Assembly (NCBI GenBank): GCA_034429475.1
Contig: DAOUGD010000216.1
Location: 1 to 11,607, forward strand
Direction: 5' to 3'
Source of the DNA: JAKQHY01 sp034429475
GTDB taxonomy: Bacteria > Chloroflexota > Anaerolineae > B4-G1 > SLSP01
DNA length: 11,607 bases
The notes under the pieces: generated by a model
Databases searched by the model: none
What the model was told of the DNA's origin: nothing
Seen by the model: only the letters and a program-made list of their open reading frames with translations
Shown here: piece after piece, positions 1 to 6,304 of the stretch
Layout of the letters: every line of letters begins with the position of its first letter
Position numbering within the stretch: the stretch's first letter is position 1
Position numbers and translations under genes: made by a program

Positions 1-1942
1 CCCCCACCACGCGGTACGCTTGCGCCCCCCCCGGCGTTTGCAGCGTCAGCACGTCTCCGATTTTGACGCCGTTCTGCATCGAGAAGATGCCGTTGACGAT
101 GAGCGCGCGTTCGCGGCCCAGCGCGGCAAACGCCTCCGCCGACTCCCCCACGCTGAATTCCAGGCCGGCGATGGCCGGGTACGTCGCCGGGTCAATGCCC
201 ACCAATTGCAACTGTCCGCCGTTGATGGTCGTCGTCCCCTGCCGCAGCGTCGTGACGCCGGCGACTCCCGCTGTGCTGCGGATGGCGTTCACCAGTTCCG
301 GCCCGGCGCCCACGTTCCCGCCGCCCAGGATGAACGAGGACGGCATAAAGATGAAATCCGACCCCAGGCTGATCTCCAGATAACGCATGAAGCCATCGGA
401 TACGCTGGACAACATCCCGCCCAGGGCGATGACCGTGGCGAAGCCGAACATCATGGCGGAGGCGGTGATGGCGGCGCGGCCCGGCTGGCGGGTGATGTTG
501 CCCTCGGCGATCTGTCCCTCGCGGGCGAAGATCAGCCCTAGCAAGCGGCCAAACGTGCGGGCCACCGGCGCGACCAACGCCGGCGCGACCAGCACCAGCC
601 CGGCCAGGAAGAGCAGCGTCCCCAGCCCCGCCAGGCCCAGGTTGCCGGTGAACAGAGTCAGCGCGGCCAGCAGCAGCAGCCCTGCGCCCCACAGGCTGCG
701 TTTGCGCGCCGTCCGTTCGTAACCGGCGGCGGATTGCGGGCGCAGCGCTTCCAGCGGCGTCACGTTGGCCGCCGCGCGCGCGGGCAGCAAGCCGCCCAAG
801 AGGGTGATGCTGACGCCCAGCGCGCACGAGAGCGCCACGTTGGCCGGGGTGACAATTGGCATCCCCATCGAGAAGTGCATAAAGTTCTGGATAATGGGAT
901 TGACCACCCACATCATCACGGCGGCCAGCCCGTACCCCACGATGAGGCCGATGACGGTGCCCACCACCGATTGGATCAACCCCTCGGTCACGATCAGGCC
1001 GATGATGGTCTGCCGCGACGCGCCTACCGCGCGCAGCATCCCCAGGTCGCGGCGGCGCTCGGCGACGATGGTGCGGAAGGTGTTGAGGATGATGAACGCG
1101 CCCATTGCCAGCGCCATCACGCCGAACATGATGAAAGCGAACTGTCCCATTTCCAGCGCGGCGAACAACTCGCTGCCGTATTCCAGCGCGCCGACCTTAA
1201 AGCCTGCGCCCATCTTTGCCAGCACTGCGCTCTCCACCTGCGCGCGATCCGCGTCCGGCGTGAAAATGGCCTCCATCACGTTAAGCCTCCCTGGGTGATT
1301 GAAAAGCGCCTGCGCCGCCGCCAACGGCACGTAGACCTCATCCGCCGCGCCGGGCACCGGGCGCGCGGTCAGCAGACCGACGACTTCAAAGTCAGCCGTT
1401 CCTTTGGCGGCGGGCAGCACCAGGACGTCGCCGATGGCTAATTCCAACTTCACGGCCAGATTCTCCGGCAGCACGATGGCTTGTGCGTCGCCCTCCGTCA
1501 GGAAGCGCCCCTCGACGATGGGATACGCGCGCACGTCCTGCGCCGTCGCCGGGTCCAGCCCCACCACAATGAGATTGAGCGCCGCCATCGTGATCCCCGG
1601 TTTGGAGAAGCCGCCCGGCGCCGGCGCAGCCGTCTTGGTCAACGCGGCCGGCAGAATCAAAGGCTGTTGCAACGCACCGGTCGCCCGCCCGATCCCCGCG
1701 ACGCCGCGCAATTGTTCCAGATACGCGGCGTCAAAGACGCCGTTGGCCGTCGTGCTCACCGTCAAATCCACCTTGCCCGCGCTGGCGAGCATATTCTGCC
1801 GCAGCGCCTGCAGCATGGCCGGCAGAATACTTTCCAACCCAAACAGCACCGTCACGCCGAATACCACCGCCAGCGTCGTCAACACCGTCCGCAACTTGCG
1901 GCCCCAAAGATAACGTAATGCTAAAGTCCATTGAATGTTCAT
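1..1942 (-). CDS. FtsX/MacB-type ABC transporter permease, 3' end cut by window edge
   Basis: This frame is open from an ATG at 1942 to the window edge, giving 647 residues with no stop codon. An AGGGAG ribosome site lies just upstream of the ATG. The N-terminus (ALRYLWGRKLRTVLTTLAV) is the typical start of this permease family, with a first membrane helix near residues 17-36. A large extracytoplasmic domain follows, then helices near 266-288, 313-341 and 368-385. The family signatures ERRRDLGMLRAVGASR (about 296-311) and LPARAAANVTPLEALRP (386-402) are clear. Two more hydrophobic segments (about 415-447) and a helix near 490-508 begin a second, duplicated half, as in permeases of roughly 800 residues or more. 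It would pair with the adjacent ATPase to move lipids, lipoproteins, peptides or drugs out of the membrane; the substrate cannot be told from sequence. It is read from the padR promoter. Confidence 0.93.
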   Translation of the reverse strand, partial: MNIQWTLALRYLWGRKLRTVLTTLAVVFGVTVLFGLESILPAMLQALRQNMLASAGKVDLTVSTTANGVFDAAYLEQLRGVAGIGRATGALQQPLILPAALTKTAAPAPGGFSKPGITMAALNLIVVGLDPATAQDVRAYPIVEGRFLTEGDAQAIVLPENLAVKLELAIGDVLVLPAAKGTADFEVVGLLTARPVPGAADEVYVPLAAAQALFNHPGRLNVMEAIFTPDADRAQVESAVLAKMGAGFKVGALEYGSELFAALEMGQFAFIMFGVMALAMGAFIILNTFRTIVAERRRDLGMLRAVGASRQTIIGLIVTEGLIQSVVGTVIGLIVGYGLAAVMMWVVNPIIQNFMHFSMGMPIVTPANVALSCALGVSITLLGGLLPARAAANVTPLEALRPQSAAGYERTARKRSLWGAGLLLLAALTLFTGNLGLAGLGTLLFLAGLVLVAPALVAPVARTFGRLLGLIFAREGQIAEGNITRQPGRAAITASAMMFGFATVIALGGMLSSVSDGFMRYLEISLGSDFIFMPSSFILGGGNVGAGPELVNAIRSTAGVAGVTTLRQGTTTINGGQLQLVGIDPATYPAIAGLEFSVGESAEAFAALGRERALIVNGIFSMQNGVKIGDVLTLQTPGGAQAYRVVG

Positions 1943-1959
1943 CGTTTTCTCCCTTGAGC

Positions 1960-2108
1960 GAGTTAGGAGTTAGGGGTTAAGAGTTAGGAGTTAGGGGTTA
2001 GGAGTTAGGAGTTAGGAGTTAGGGGTTAGGCGTTAGGAAGCGTGCGTGACTCGCAACTCCTCATTCCTCACTCGCAACTCCTCACTCCTCACTCGCAACT
2101 CCTCACTC
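1960..2108. repeat. Heptamer repeat palindrome between ABC ATPase and permease genes
   Basis: On the plus strand there are eleven consecutive 7-nt units (GAGTTAG, GGGTTAG, one GGGTTAA, one GCGTTAG) from 1960 to 2036. Eight pyrimidine-rich units (CGCAACT, CCTCACT, CCTCATT) follow from 2052 to 2107. The second half also has a 21-nt higher-order period (CGCAACT plus two CCTCAYT units). The two halves are roughly complementary, so the tract can fold as a long imperfect hairpin. Its end touches the TGA stop of the ATPase gene (2109-2107). The tract fills almost the whole gap between the two genes. Confidence 0.92.
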
Positions 2109-2847
2109 ACAACGCCTCTACCTTTGTCCGCACATGCTGCGCGTCTGCGGCCGCGCCATCCCCGCTGAGACGGCTTTCGTCCACGACGCGACCATCTTTG
2201 AGGAAGACGATCCGGTCGGCGTAGGCGGCGATGCGTGGATCGTGCGTGACCATCAACACGGTGCGATTCCAGGTTGAGGCGATCTGACGCAGCAGTCCGG
2301 CGATTTCGTCGCCGGAACGCGAGTCCAGGTTGCCGGTCGGCTCGTCGGCGAGGATGAGCGCGGGGTCGGCGACGAGAGCGCGGGCGATGGCGACGCGCTG
2401 CTGTTGCCCGCCGGAAAGCTGATCCGGGCGGCTGTGGACGCGCTCGCCGAGACCCAGGTTGCCTAACCACTCGGTGGCTTTGGCGTGCGCGGCGGCAGGC
2501 TTGACGCCGTCCAGGATGAGCGGCAGCGCGGCGTTTTCCAGCGCGGTCAGCACCGGGATGAGGTTGAAGAACTGGAAGATGAAGCCGATCTTGCGGCGGC
2601 GCAGCTCGGTCAGCGCGGCGTCGTCGAGGGCGGCGATGTCTTTGCCGTCCAACACCACGCGGCCTTCCGTCATCCGATCCAGCCCGCCCAACAGGTGCAG
2701 CAGCGTGGACTTGCCGCAGCCGCTCGGCCCCATCACGGCGATAAACTCGCCGGTCTCCACCGCCAGATTCAGATGATCCAGCGCCGTAATCGCGGTTTCG
2801 CCCGCGCCATAAATCTTGGTTAAGTTTTCAGTTTGAATGAGTGACAT
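2107..2847 (-). CDS. ABC transporter ATP-binding protein, LolD/MacB type
   Basis: This 246-residue protein is the length of a stand-alone LolD/MacB/FtsE-class ATPase. All nucleotide-binding motifs are present: Walker A GPSGCGKST (40-48), Q-loop FIFQFFNL with Gln92, signature LSGGQQQR (144-151), Walker B LILADEP with Glu169, D-loop GNLDS, and the H-loop His202 in MVTHD. FQFFNLIP after the Q-loop and DEPTGNLD are characteristic of the class that works with FtsX-type permeases. The ATG at 2847 is preceded by AAAGGAG at good spacing. It should sit on the inner face of the membrane and power the permease encoded next in the same operon. The C-terminal tail after about residue 225 is unremarkable, and its stop codon abuts a repeat tract. 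Confidence 0.97.
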   Translation of the reverse strand: MSLIQTENLTKIYGAGETAITALDHLNLAVETGEFIAVMGPSGCGKSTLLHLLGGLDRMTEGRVVLDGKDIAALDDAALTELRRRKIGFIFQFFNLIPVLTALENAALPLILDGVKPAAAHAKATEWLGNLGLGERVHSRPDQLSGGQQQRVAIARALVADPALILADEPTGNLDSRSGDEIAGLLRQIASTWNRTVLMVTHDPRIAAYADRIVFLKDGRVVDESRLSGDGAAADAQHVRTKVEAL

Positions 2848-2880
2848 TGTTTATACTCCTTTGTACGATCTTTGTAAGTG

Positions 2881-2955
2881 GGGGACTAGGGACTGGGGAT
2901 TAGGGATTGGTCAATCCAATCCCTAATCCCTAGTCCCCAATCCCTAATCTCTAAT
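2881..2955. repeat. Heptamer palindrome between padR and ABC ATPase genes
   Basis: The left half is GGGACTA, GGGACTG, GGGATTA, GGGATTG (2882-2909). The right half is CCAAT then CCCTAAT, CCCTAGT, CCCCAAT, CCCTAAT, CTCTAAT (2916-2955). Bases 2889-2910 pair with 2916-2937 as a 22-bp stem with one G.T pair around the 5-nt loop TCAAT. The unit is close to CCCCAGT/CCCCAAT, the heptamer class (STRR) known from filamentous cyanobacteria. The last two units code for the final residues and stop codon of padR. There is no T-run on the minus strand typical of an intrinsic terminator. Confidence 0.93.
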
Positions 2956-3531
2956 CACTTTCGGTCTGCCTCGCTGTTTCGGCTCCGGCTGAGGCCGTGG
3001 TTGCCGTTGCACTTCATCCAAACGGGCTTCCACCATCTCGATCCAACGCAGGTCGGCTTCCAGGTGCATCACGGTCTTGTCCAGCAGCAGGATTTGCGCC
3101 AGCGCCGTTTTCGGGTCAATGGTCTGCCGTTGCGCTGTGATGCGATGCAATTCCCGGTACAGGGCTGTCCGCTGCACCTGGAGAATGCGGCGCGCATCCA
3201 CTTCATCCAACGCCAGCCCCACCATCAACTTCACGTAGAACTCATCGTGCAGATGCGCGTCCAGCACGCCGCTGTTGAACCAGGCGCGCAACTCGGCTTC
3301 TCCGGCGGGCGTGATGGCGTAGACGTGTTTTTCCGGGCCGCCTTCTTTCTCGACGGACTCTTCCGCCACCAGGCCACTCTCCGCCAGCCGCGCCAGCGTC
3401 GTGTAAATCTGCGCCGGCTTCACATCCCACGTCTCTTTCCCGCCGACGAGCGCCGTAAACGCAGCGTGCAACTCGTACCCATGGCGGGGCTGTTGAGCGA
3501 TCAGACCGAGTAAGGCGTAACGAACGGACAT
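2944..3531 (-). CDS. PadR-family transcriptional regulator
   Basis: The 195-residue product starts YALLGLIAQQPRHGYEL, the classic PadR opening. The winged helix-turn-helix covers about residues 5-80: recognition-helix region KPAQIYTTLARLAESGLV, then wing EGGPEKHVYAITPAGEAEL. A helical dimerisation domain follows (about 90-175), as in PadR subfamily proteins with a C-terminal coiled coil. The tail is Pro/Gln/Arg-rich and contains KQRGRPKV (185-192), which resembles an AT-hook core. The last residues, IRD, and the TAG stop are encoded by repeat heptamers. The ATG at 3531 has no good Shine-Dalgarno sequence. Such regulators usually repress their own operon and a linked exporter in response to a small molecule; that fits the ABC genes downstream, but the ligand is unknown. 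Confidence 0.95.
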   Translation of the reverse strand: MSVRYALLGLIAQQPRHGYELHAAFTALVGGKETWDVKPAQIYTTLARLAESGLVAEESVEKEGGPEKHVYAITPAGEAELRAWFNSGVLDAHLHDEFYVKLMVGLALDEVDARRILQVQRTALYRELHRITAQRQTIDPKTALAQILLLDKTVMHLEADLRWIEMVEARLDEVQRQPRPQPEPKQRGRPKVIRD

Positions 3532-3550
3532 TTTATAAATTAGTCTACCT

Positions 3551-3592
3551 GTTAGTAGTTTATAGATAAACTATACTACGAGTTAGTAGTTT
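3551..3592. promoter_or_regulatory. Putative PadR operator: direct and inverted GTTAGTAGTTT sites
   Basis: The 11-mer GTTAGTAGTTT occurs at 3551-3561 and again at 3582-3592, exactly 31 bp apart, or about three helical turns. Between them is an opposite-facing relative at 3568-3579 (complement GTAGTATAGTTT). A perfect 8-bp inverted repeat, TAGTTTAT/ATAAACTA, covers 3556-3563 and 3566-3573. These sites cover the -10 box and the likely start point of the padR promoter, and the spacer up to the -35 box. A repressor bound here would block transcription, as expected for PadR autoregulation. Which protein binds is inference. Confidence 0.6.
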
Positions 3593-3597
3593 GTCAA
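3570..3597 (-). promoter_or_regulatory. Promoter of the padR-ABC operon
   Basis: On the minus strand a perfect TTGACA (3597-3592) is followed after 16 bp by TATAGT (3575-3570). Transcription would start near 3563, leaving a leader of about 30 nt before the padR ATG at 3531. No other minus-strand promoter of this quality is seen upstream of the ABC genes. Confidence 0.75.
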
Positions 3598-3601
3598 GAG
3601 C

Positions 3602-3664
3602 CTCAACGGATGAAACGGATTGAACGGAAAACTTCTTCTGTTACAATCCGTTCAATCCGTTGAG
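3602..3664. repeat. Inverted repeat between divergent padR and trp promoters
   Basis: A perfect 15-bp inverted repeat (3614-3628 AACGGATTGAACGGA with 3647-3661) surrounds an 18-nt loop. The left arm is preceded by a further CAACGGATGA copy, so the arm has a 9-nt rather than a 7-nt rhythm (CGGATGAAA, CGGATTGAA). It lies between the two divergent promoters. No protein-binding role can be assigned; it may be another member of this genome's repeat palindromes. Confidence 0.75.
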
Positions 3665-3672
3665 AAAACCCC

Positions 3673-3700
3673 TTGACATTTTCACGGCTTCGGGTATAGT
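3673..3700 (+). promoter_or_regulatory. Promoter of the trp operon
   Basis: A perfect -35 TTGACA (3673-3678) and a -10 TATAGT (3695-3700) are separated by 16 bp. The predicted start near 3707 lies about 20 nt before the base of T-box stem I. This places the whole T-box in the leader RNA of trpE. Confidence 0.8.
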
Positions 3701-3706
3701 TTGGGG

Positions 3707-4053
3707 CAGTTGTAAATTACAAAAGCGTTGAGCCGGGAAAGTAGCCTTTGTACGCGCGCCAGAGATGGGGACACTACGGTGAGAGTCCTCTCGCAGACGG
3801 CAAGGGTGAATGGGCCGGGGAGCTGCTCAATCGAACCTGCGGAAGTAGAGCGAGCCGGAGTCGCCACCGTTATCACGGCAGAAGGTATAACCTCAAAGTT
3901 GTACCTGCAAGAGTGGGGCTGGCACTATCAATCGCGTCCGATGGGCGCGATTTTTCGTTTCTAGGACATAGAAACGCCGGCTCAACCAGGGTGGTACCAC
4001 GGGAAGCTCAAACGCCTCTCGTCCCTGTACAGGGATGAGGGGCGTTTTTGTTT
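3707..4053 (+). ncRNA. T-box riboswitch leader with Trp (UGG) specifier, upstream of trpE
   Basis: The leader RNA senses uncharged tRNA and permits read-through into the trp genes when charged tRNA-Trp is scarce. Stem I: AGTA on the 5' side (3740-3743) faces GAA (3808-3810), the S-turn pair that precedes the specifier codon. The next triplet is TGG (3811-3813), the Trp codon. Flanking helices form: TTGAG 3728-3732 with CTCAA 3826-3830, CCGG 3733-3736 with CCGG 3815-3818, and CCTT 3745-3748 with AAGG 3802-3805. The GA-motif AGAGA (3761-3765) and distal GGTGAGAG (3778-3785) match the conserved stem I elements. A stem III hairpin lies at 3930-3952. The T-box core AGGGTGGTACCACGG is at 3988-4002 with the tRNA-end-binding bulge TGGT at 3992-3995. 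The intrinsic terminator follows. The Trp specifier and the downstream trpE agree. Helix assignments between 3831 and 3929 (stem II/pseudoknot) were not resolved. Confidence 0.95.
4010..4053 (+). terminator. T-box regulated intrinsic terminator
   Basis: Bases 4010-4026 (AAACGCCTCTCGTCCCT) pair with 4031-4047 as a 17-bp stem, including two G.T pairs, around a 4-nt loop and run into TTTTTGTTT. The 5' arm contains CTCGTCCCT, whose CCCT can instead pair with AGGG of the T-box. This is the standard mutually exclusive antiterminator arrangement. Confidence 0.93.
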
Positions 4054-4067
4054 GGGAGTAATAAGAA

Positions 4068-4119
4068 GAAATGAGTAATGAGTAAGAAGTGAGTTCACTC
4101 ATTTCCCATTACTCATTTC
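4068..4119. repeat. Short repeat palindrome between T-box terminator and trpE
   Basis: Two ATGAGTA heptamers (4071-4084) lie in the left half. GAAATGAGTAATG (4068-4080) pairs perfectly over 13 bp with 4107-4119. It sits between the leader terminator and the trpE ribosome site (AAGGAAGG just before the ATG). It has the same purine-then-pyrimidine layout as the other tracts in the window but a different unit sequence. Confidence 0.85.
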
Positions 4120-4143
4120 TCATTACCTATTAAGGAAGGAAAG

Positions 4144-5655
4144 ATGAACACACTCACACGCGAACAATTTTATACCGCCGCCCAACAGGGCGCGCTGGTT
4201 CCGGTCTACCGGGAATTGCCGGCGGATTTGGAGACGCCGGTATCGGTCTACCTCAAACTGCGCGGGCAGGGCGTGGGCTTTCTGCTAGAAAGCGTCGAGC
4301 GCGCCGAGCAATTGGGGCGGTACTCGTTCCTGGGATTCAACCCCCGCCGCCAGATCATCGCACGCGGACGCGAGGTGACGGTGCGCGACAACGGCCACGC
4401 GACGACGCGCACGCTCGCCGGCGGCGAGGACCCGCTGTCCGTCGTTGAGGCGGCGTTGGCGTCGTTCCAACCCGTCGCGCCCGTCCACGAGCTGGTGAAG
4501 GGGCTGCCGCGCTTCTTCGGCGGCGCGGTGGGCTACCTGGGCTACGATATGGTGCGCTTCTTCGAGCAGCGCCCCGAAGGCCAGACGTGGATTTCGCCCC
4601 CGGACGACCGCGACCTGCCCGACATGCACCTGTTCATCACCGATACGCTCGTCGTCTTCGACCACGTCCAGCACCGGCTGCTGCTCTTCGCCAACGCGCC
4701 CACGCCCGCCGGTTGCGACCTGGACGCGGTCTACGACGCGGCCCTCGCCCGGCTAGACGCGCTCGAAGCGCAGGTGCGCGCGCCGCTCGCCTACACGCCC
4801 GCCGCGTCTGCCCCCGCCGATGCGCCCGTCACCTCCACGCTGACGCAGGCGCAGTACGAGGACGCCGTCCGCCGGGCCAAGGAGTACATCGCGGCGGGCG
4901 ACATTTTCCAGGTGGTGCTCTCGCAGCGGTTGGCGCGCCCCACTGCCGCCGAGCCGTTCAGCATTTACCGGGCGCTGCGGCGCATCAATCCGTCGCCATA
5001 TATGTTCTTTCTCGATTTTGGCGATGCTTATTTGATAGGATCGTCGCCGGAGGTGCTGGTGCGCCTGCAAGACCGCACCGCCGCCGTCCGCCCCATCGCC
5101 GGGACGCGCCCGCGCGGCGCGACGCCTGAAGCCGACCGCGTGCTCGAAGCCGAGTTGCTGGCCGACCCCAAGGAACGCGCCGAGCACGTCATGCTCGTTG
5201 ACCTGGGCCGCAACGATCTGGGCCGCGTCTGCGACTTCAACACGATCCGCGTGCCCGAACTGCTCGTCACCGAAACTTACTCCCACGTCATCCACCTGGT
5301 GAGCCACGTGGAGGGCCGCCTGCGCGATGGGCTGGACGCCTTTGACCTGCTGCGCGCCACGTTCCCGGCGGGGACGCTCAGCGGCGCGCCCAAAGTGCGG
5401 GCGATGGAGATCATTGACGAACTGGAAGGCGTCAAACGCGGGCCTTACGGCGGCGCGGTGGGGTACTTCGGCTTCAACGGCGCGATGGACACCTGCATCA
5501 CCATCCGCACCATCGTTCTCAAGGACGGCGTGGCCTACCTGCAAGCCGGCGCGGGCATCGTCGCCGACAGCGACCCGACGAAGGAATACCACGAGACGAT
5601 GCACAAAGCCGGCGCGTTGAGCAAGGCGATTGAGATGGCGGAAGAGGGAATTTAG
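4144..5655 (+). CDS. trpE: Anthranilate synthase component I
   Basis: This 503-residue protein makes anthranilate from chorismate with ammonia supplied by TrpG. The N-terminal half carries the Trp feedback-site motif LLES (47-50) and TPVSVYLKL (31-39), so allosteric inhibition by tryptophan is expected. The chorismate-binding domain shows IAGTRPRG, HVMLVDLGRNDLGRVC (from about 347), GTLSGAPKVRAMEIIDELEG (from 410), GGAVGYFGFNGAMDTCITIR and QAGAGIVADSDPTKEYHET, all standard for TrpE rather than PabB. The length is normal. The start ATG has a strong AAGGAAGG site. It is the first gene after the Trp T-box leader. Its TAG stop shares its last base with the first heptamer of the next repeat tract. 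Confidence 0.98.
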   Translation: MNTLTREQFYTAAQQGALVPVYRELPADLETPVSVYLKLRGQGVGFLLESVERAEQLGRYSFLGFNPRRQIIARGREVTVRDNGHATTRTLAGGEDPLSVVEAALASFQPVAPVHELVKGLPRFFGGAVGYLGYDMVRFFEQRPEGQTWISPPDDRDLPDMHLFITDTLVVFDHVQHRLLLFANAPTPAGCDLDAVYDAALARLDALEAQVRAPLAYTPAASAPADAPVTSTLTQAQYEDAVRRAKEYIAAGDIFQVVLSQRLARPTAAEPFSIYRALRRINPSPYMFFLDFGDAYLIGSSPEVLVRLQDRTAAVRPIAGTRPRGATPEADRVLEAELLADPKERAEHVMLVDLGRNDLGRVCDFNTIRVPELLVTETYSHVIHLVSHVEGRLRDGLDAFDLLRATFPAGTLSGAPKVRAMEIIDELEGVKRGPYGGAVGYFGFNGAMDTCITIRTIVLKDGVAYLQAGAGIVADSDPTKEYHETMHKAGALSKAIEMAEEGI

Positions 5656-5707
5656 TAGACGTAGAAGGTAGACAGTAGACAGTAGACAGGGCCGTCTACC
5701 GTCTACC
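5655..5707. repeat. GTAGACA/CGTCTAC heptamer palindrome between trpE and trpG
   Basis: GTAGACG (5655-5661), a degenerate unit, then three GTAGACA units (5668-5688) are followed by GGGC and two CGTCTAC units (5693-5706). The halves are complementary apart from the last base of the unit. The tract begins on the last base of the trpE stop codon. The same CGTCTAC unit occurs within trpF at 10494-10535. The remaining gap up to trpG holds a strong ribosome site (AGGAGG). Confidence 0.9.
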
Positions 5708-5737
5708 AGGTCAGAAATCATCCAGGAGGAAAAAACA

Positions 5738-6304
5738 ATGATACTCGTCATAGATAACTACGATTCGTTTACGTACAATTTGGTGCAGTATTTGGGGGAG
5801 TTGGGGGCGGAAATGACGGTGCGGCGCAACGATGCGGTGACGCTGGACGAAATCCGCGCGATGCAGCCATCTCACATTGTCATCTCGCCGGGGCCGGGGA
5901 CGCCGGACGACGGCGGCGTGTCGGTGGACATCATCCGCGAATTTCACGCCACGACGCCCATCCTCGGCGTGTGCCTGGGGCATCAGTGCATCGGGGCGGC
6001 GTTTGGCGGCACGGTGGATCGCGCCGACCGGTTGATGCACGGCAAGACCAGCGCAGTCTATCACTATGGGACGGACGTGTTCGAAGGGGTGCCCAGCCCG
6101 TTCACAGCGATGCGCTACCACAGCCTGCTCGTCCAGGAGCCGCTGCCCGACTGCCTCACGGCCACCGCCTTCACCACTGACGGCGAAGTGATGGCGCTCC
6201 ACCACAAGACCGCCCCCCTCGTCGGCGTTCAATTTCATCCCGAAAGTATTTTGACGGAACATGGGAAGACCATTTTGAAGAATTTTTTGGAAATGCGGGA
6301 GTAG
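5738..6304 (+). CDS. trpG: Anthranilate synthase component II (glutamine amidotransferase)
   Basis: This 188-residue class I glutamine amidotransferase releases ammonia for TrpE. It opens with ILVIDNYDSFTYNLVQYL, the TrpG/PabA signature. SPGPGTPDDGG (50-60) is the oxyanion region. The catalytic nucleophile is Cys79 in GVCLGHQ, and His167 and Glu169 in FHPES complete the triad. The length is that of a stand-alone subunit. AGGAGGAAAAAACA lies directly upstream of the ATG. TrpG and PabA are often one shared protein, so it may also serve folate synthesis; nothing here decides that. The stop TAG forms part of the first TAGGGAA heptamer of the next tract, and the preceding GGGAG also fits the repeat. 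Confidence 0.98.
   Translation: MILVIDNYDSFTYNLVQYLGELGAEMTVRRNDAVTLDEIRAMQPSHIVISPGPGTPDDGGVSVDIIREFHATTPILGVCLGHQCIGAAFGGTVDRADRLMHGKTSAVYHYGTDVFEGVPSPFTAMRYHSLLVQEPLPDCLTATAFTTDGEVMALHHKTAPLVGVQFHPESILTEHGKTILKNFLEMRE

Noticed and set aside
192..911. Open frame of 239 codons on the minus strand in another phase of the permease gene
   Set aside because: The correct phase is open across 1-1942 with membrane helices and FtsX signatures. This one has low-complexity Arg/Gly/Ala content.
1960..2036. TTAGGG-like run resembling telomere repeat
   Set aside because: The units are a mix of GAGTTAG and GGGTTAG within an intergenic palindrome in the middle of an operon, so it is a local heptamer tract and not a chromosome end.
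1960..2108. Possible CRISPR array
   Set aside because: Units are only 7 nt and contiguous, with no spacers of constant length and no cas genes nearby.
2889..2937. Hairpin as terminator after padR
   Set aside because: No T-run follows on the minus strand, and the ABC genes downstream have no promoter of their own, so termination here would silence them. A partial effect cannot be excluded.
3728..4038. Small plus-strand frames over the T-box leader, possible Trp leader peptide
   Set aside because: No run of Trp codons and no ribosome site. The bases are explained by T-box stems and the terminator.
4753..5751. Long minus-strand open frame (332 codons) antisense to trpE
   Set aside because: It is a shadow of a high-G+C codon pattern. 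The translation is Arg/Ala/Val-rich without any recognisable motif, and the plus-strand trpE explains the region completely.
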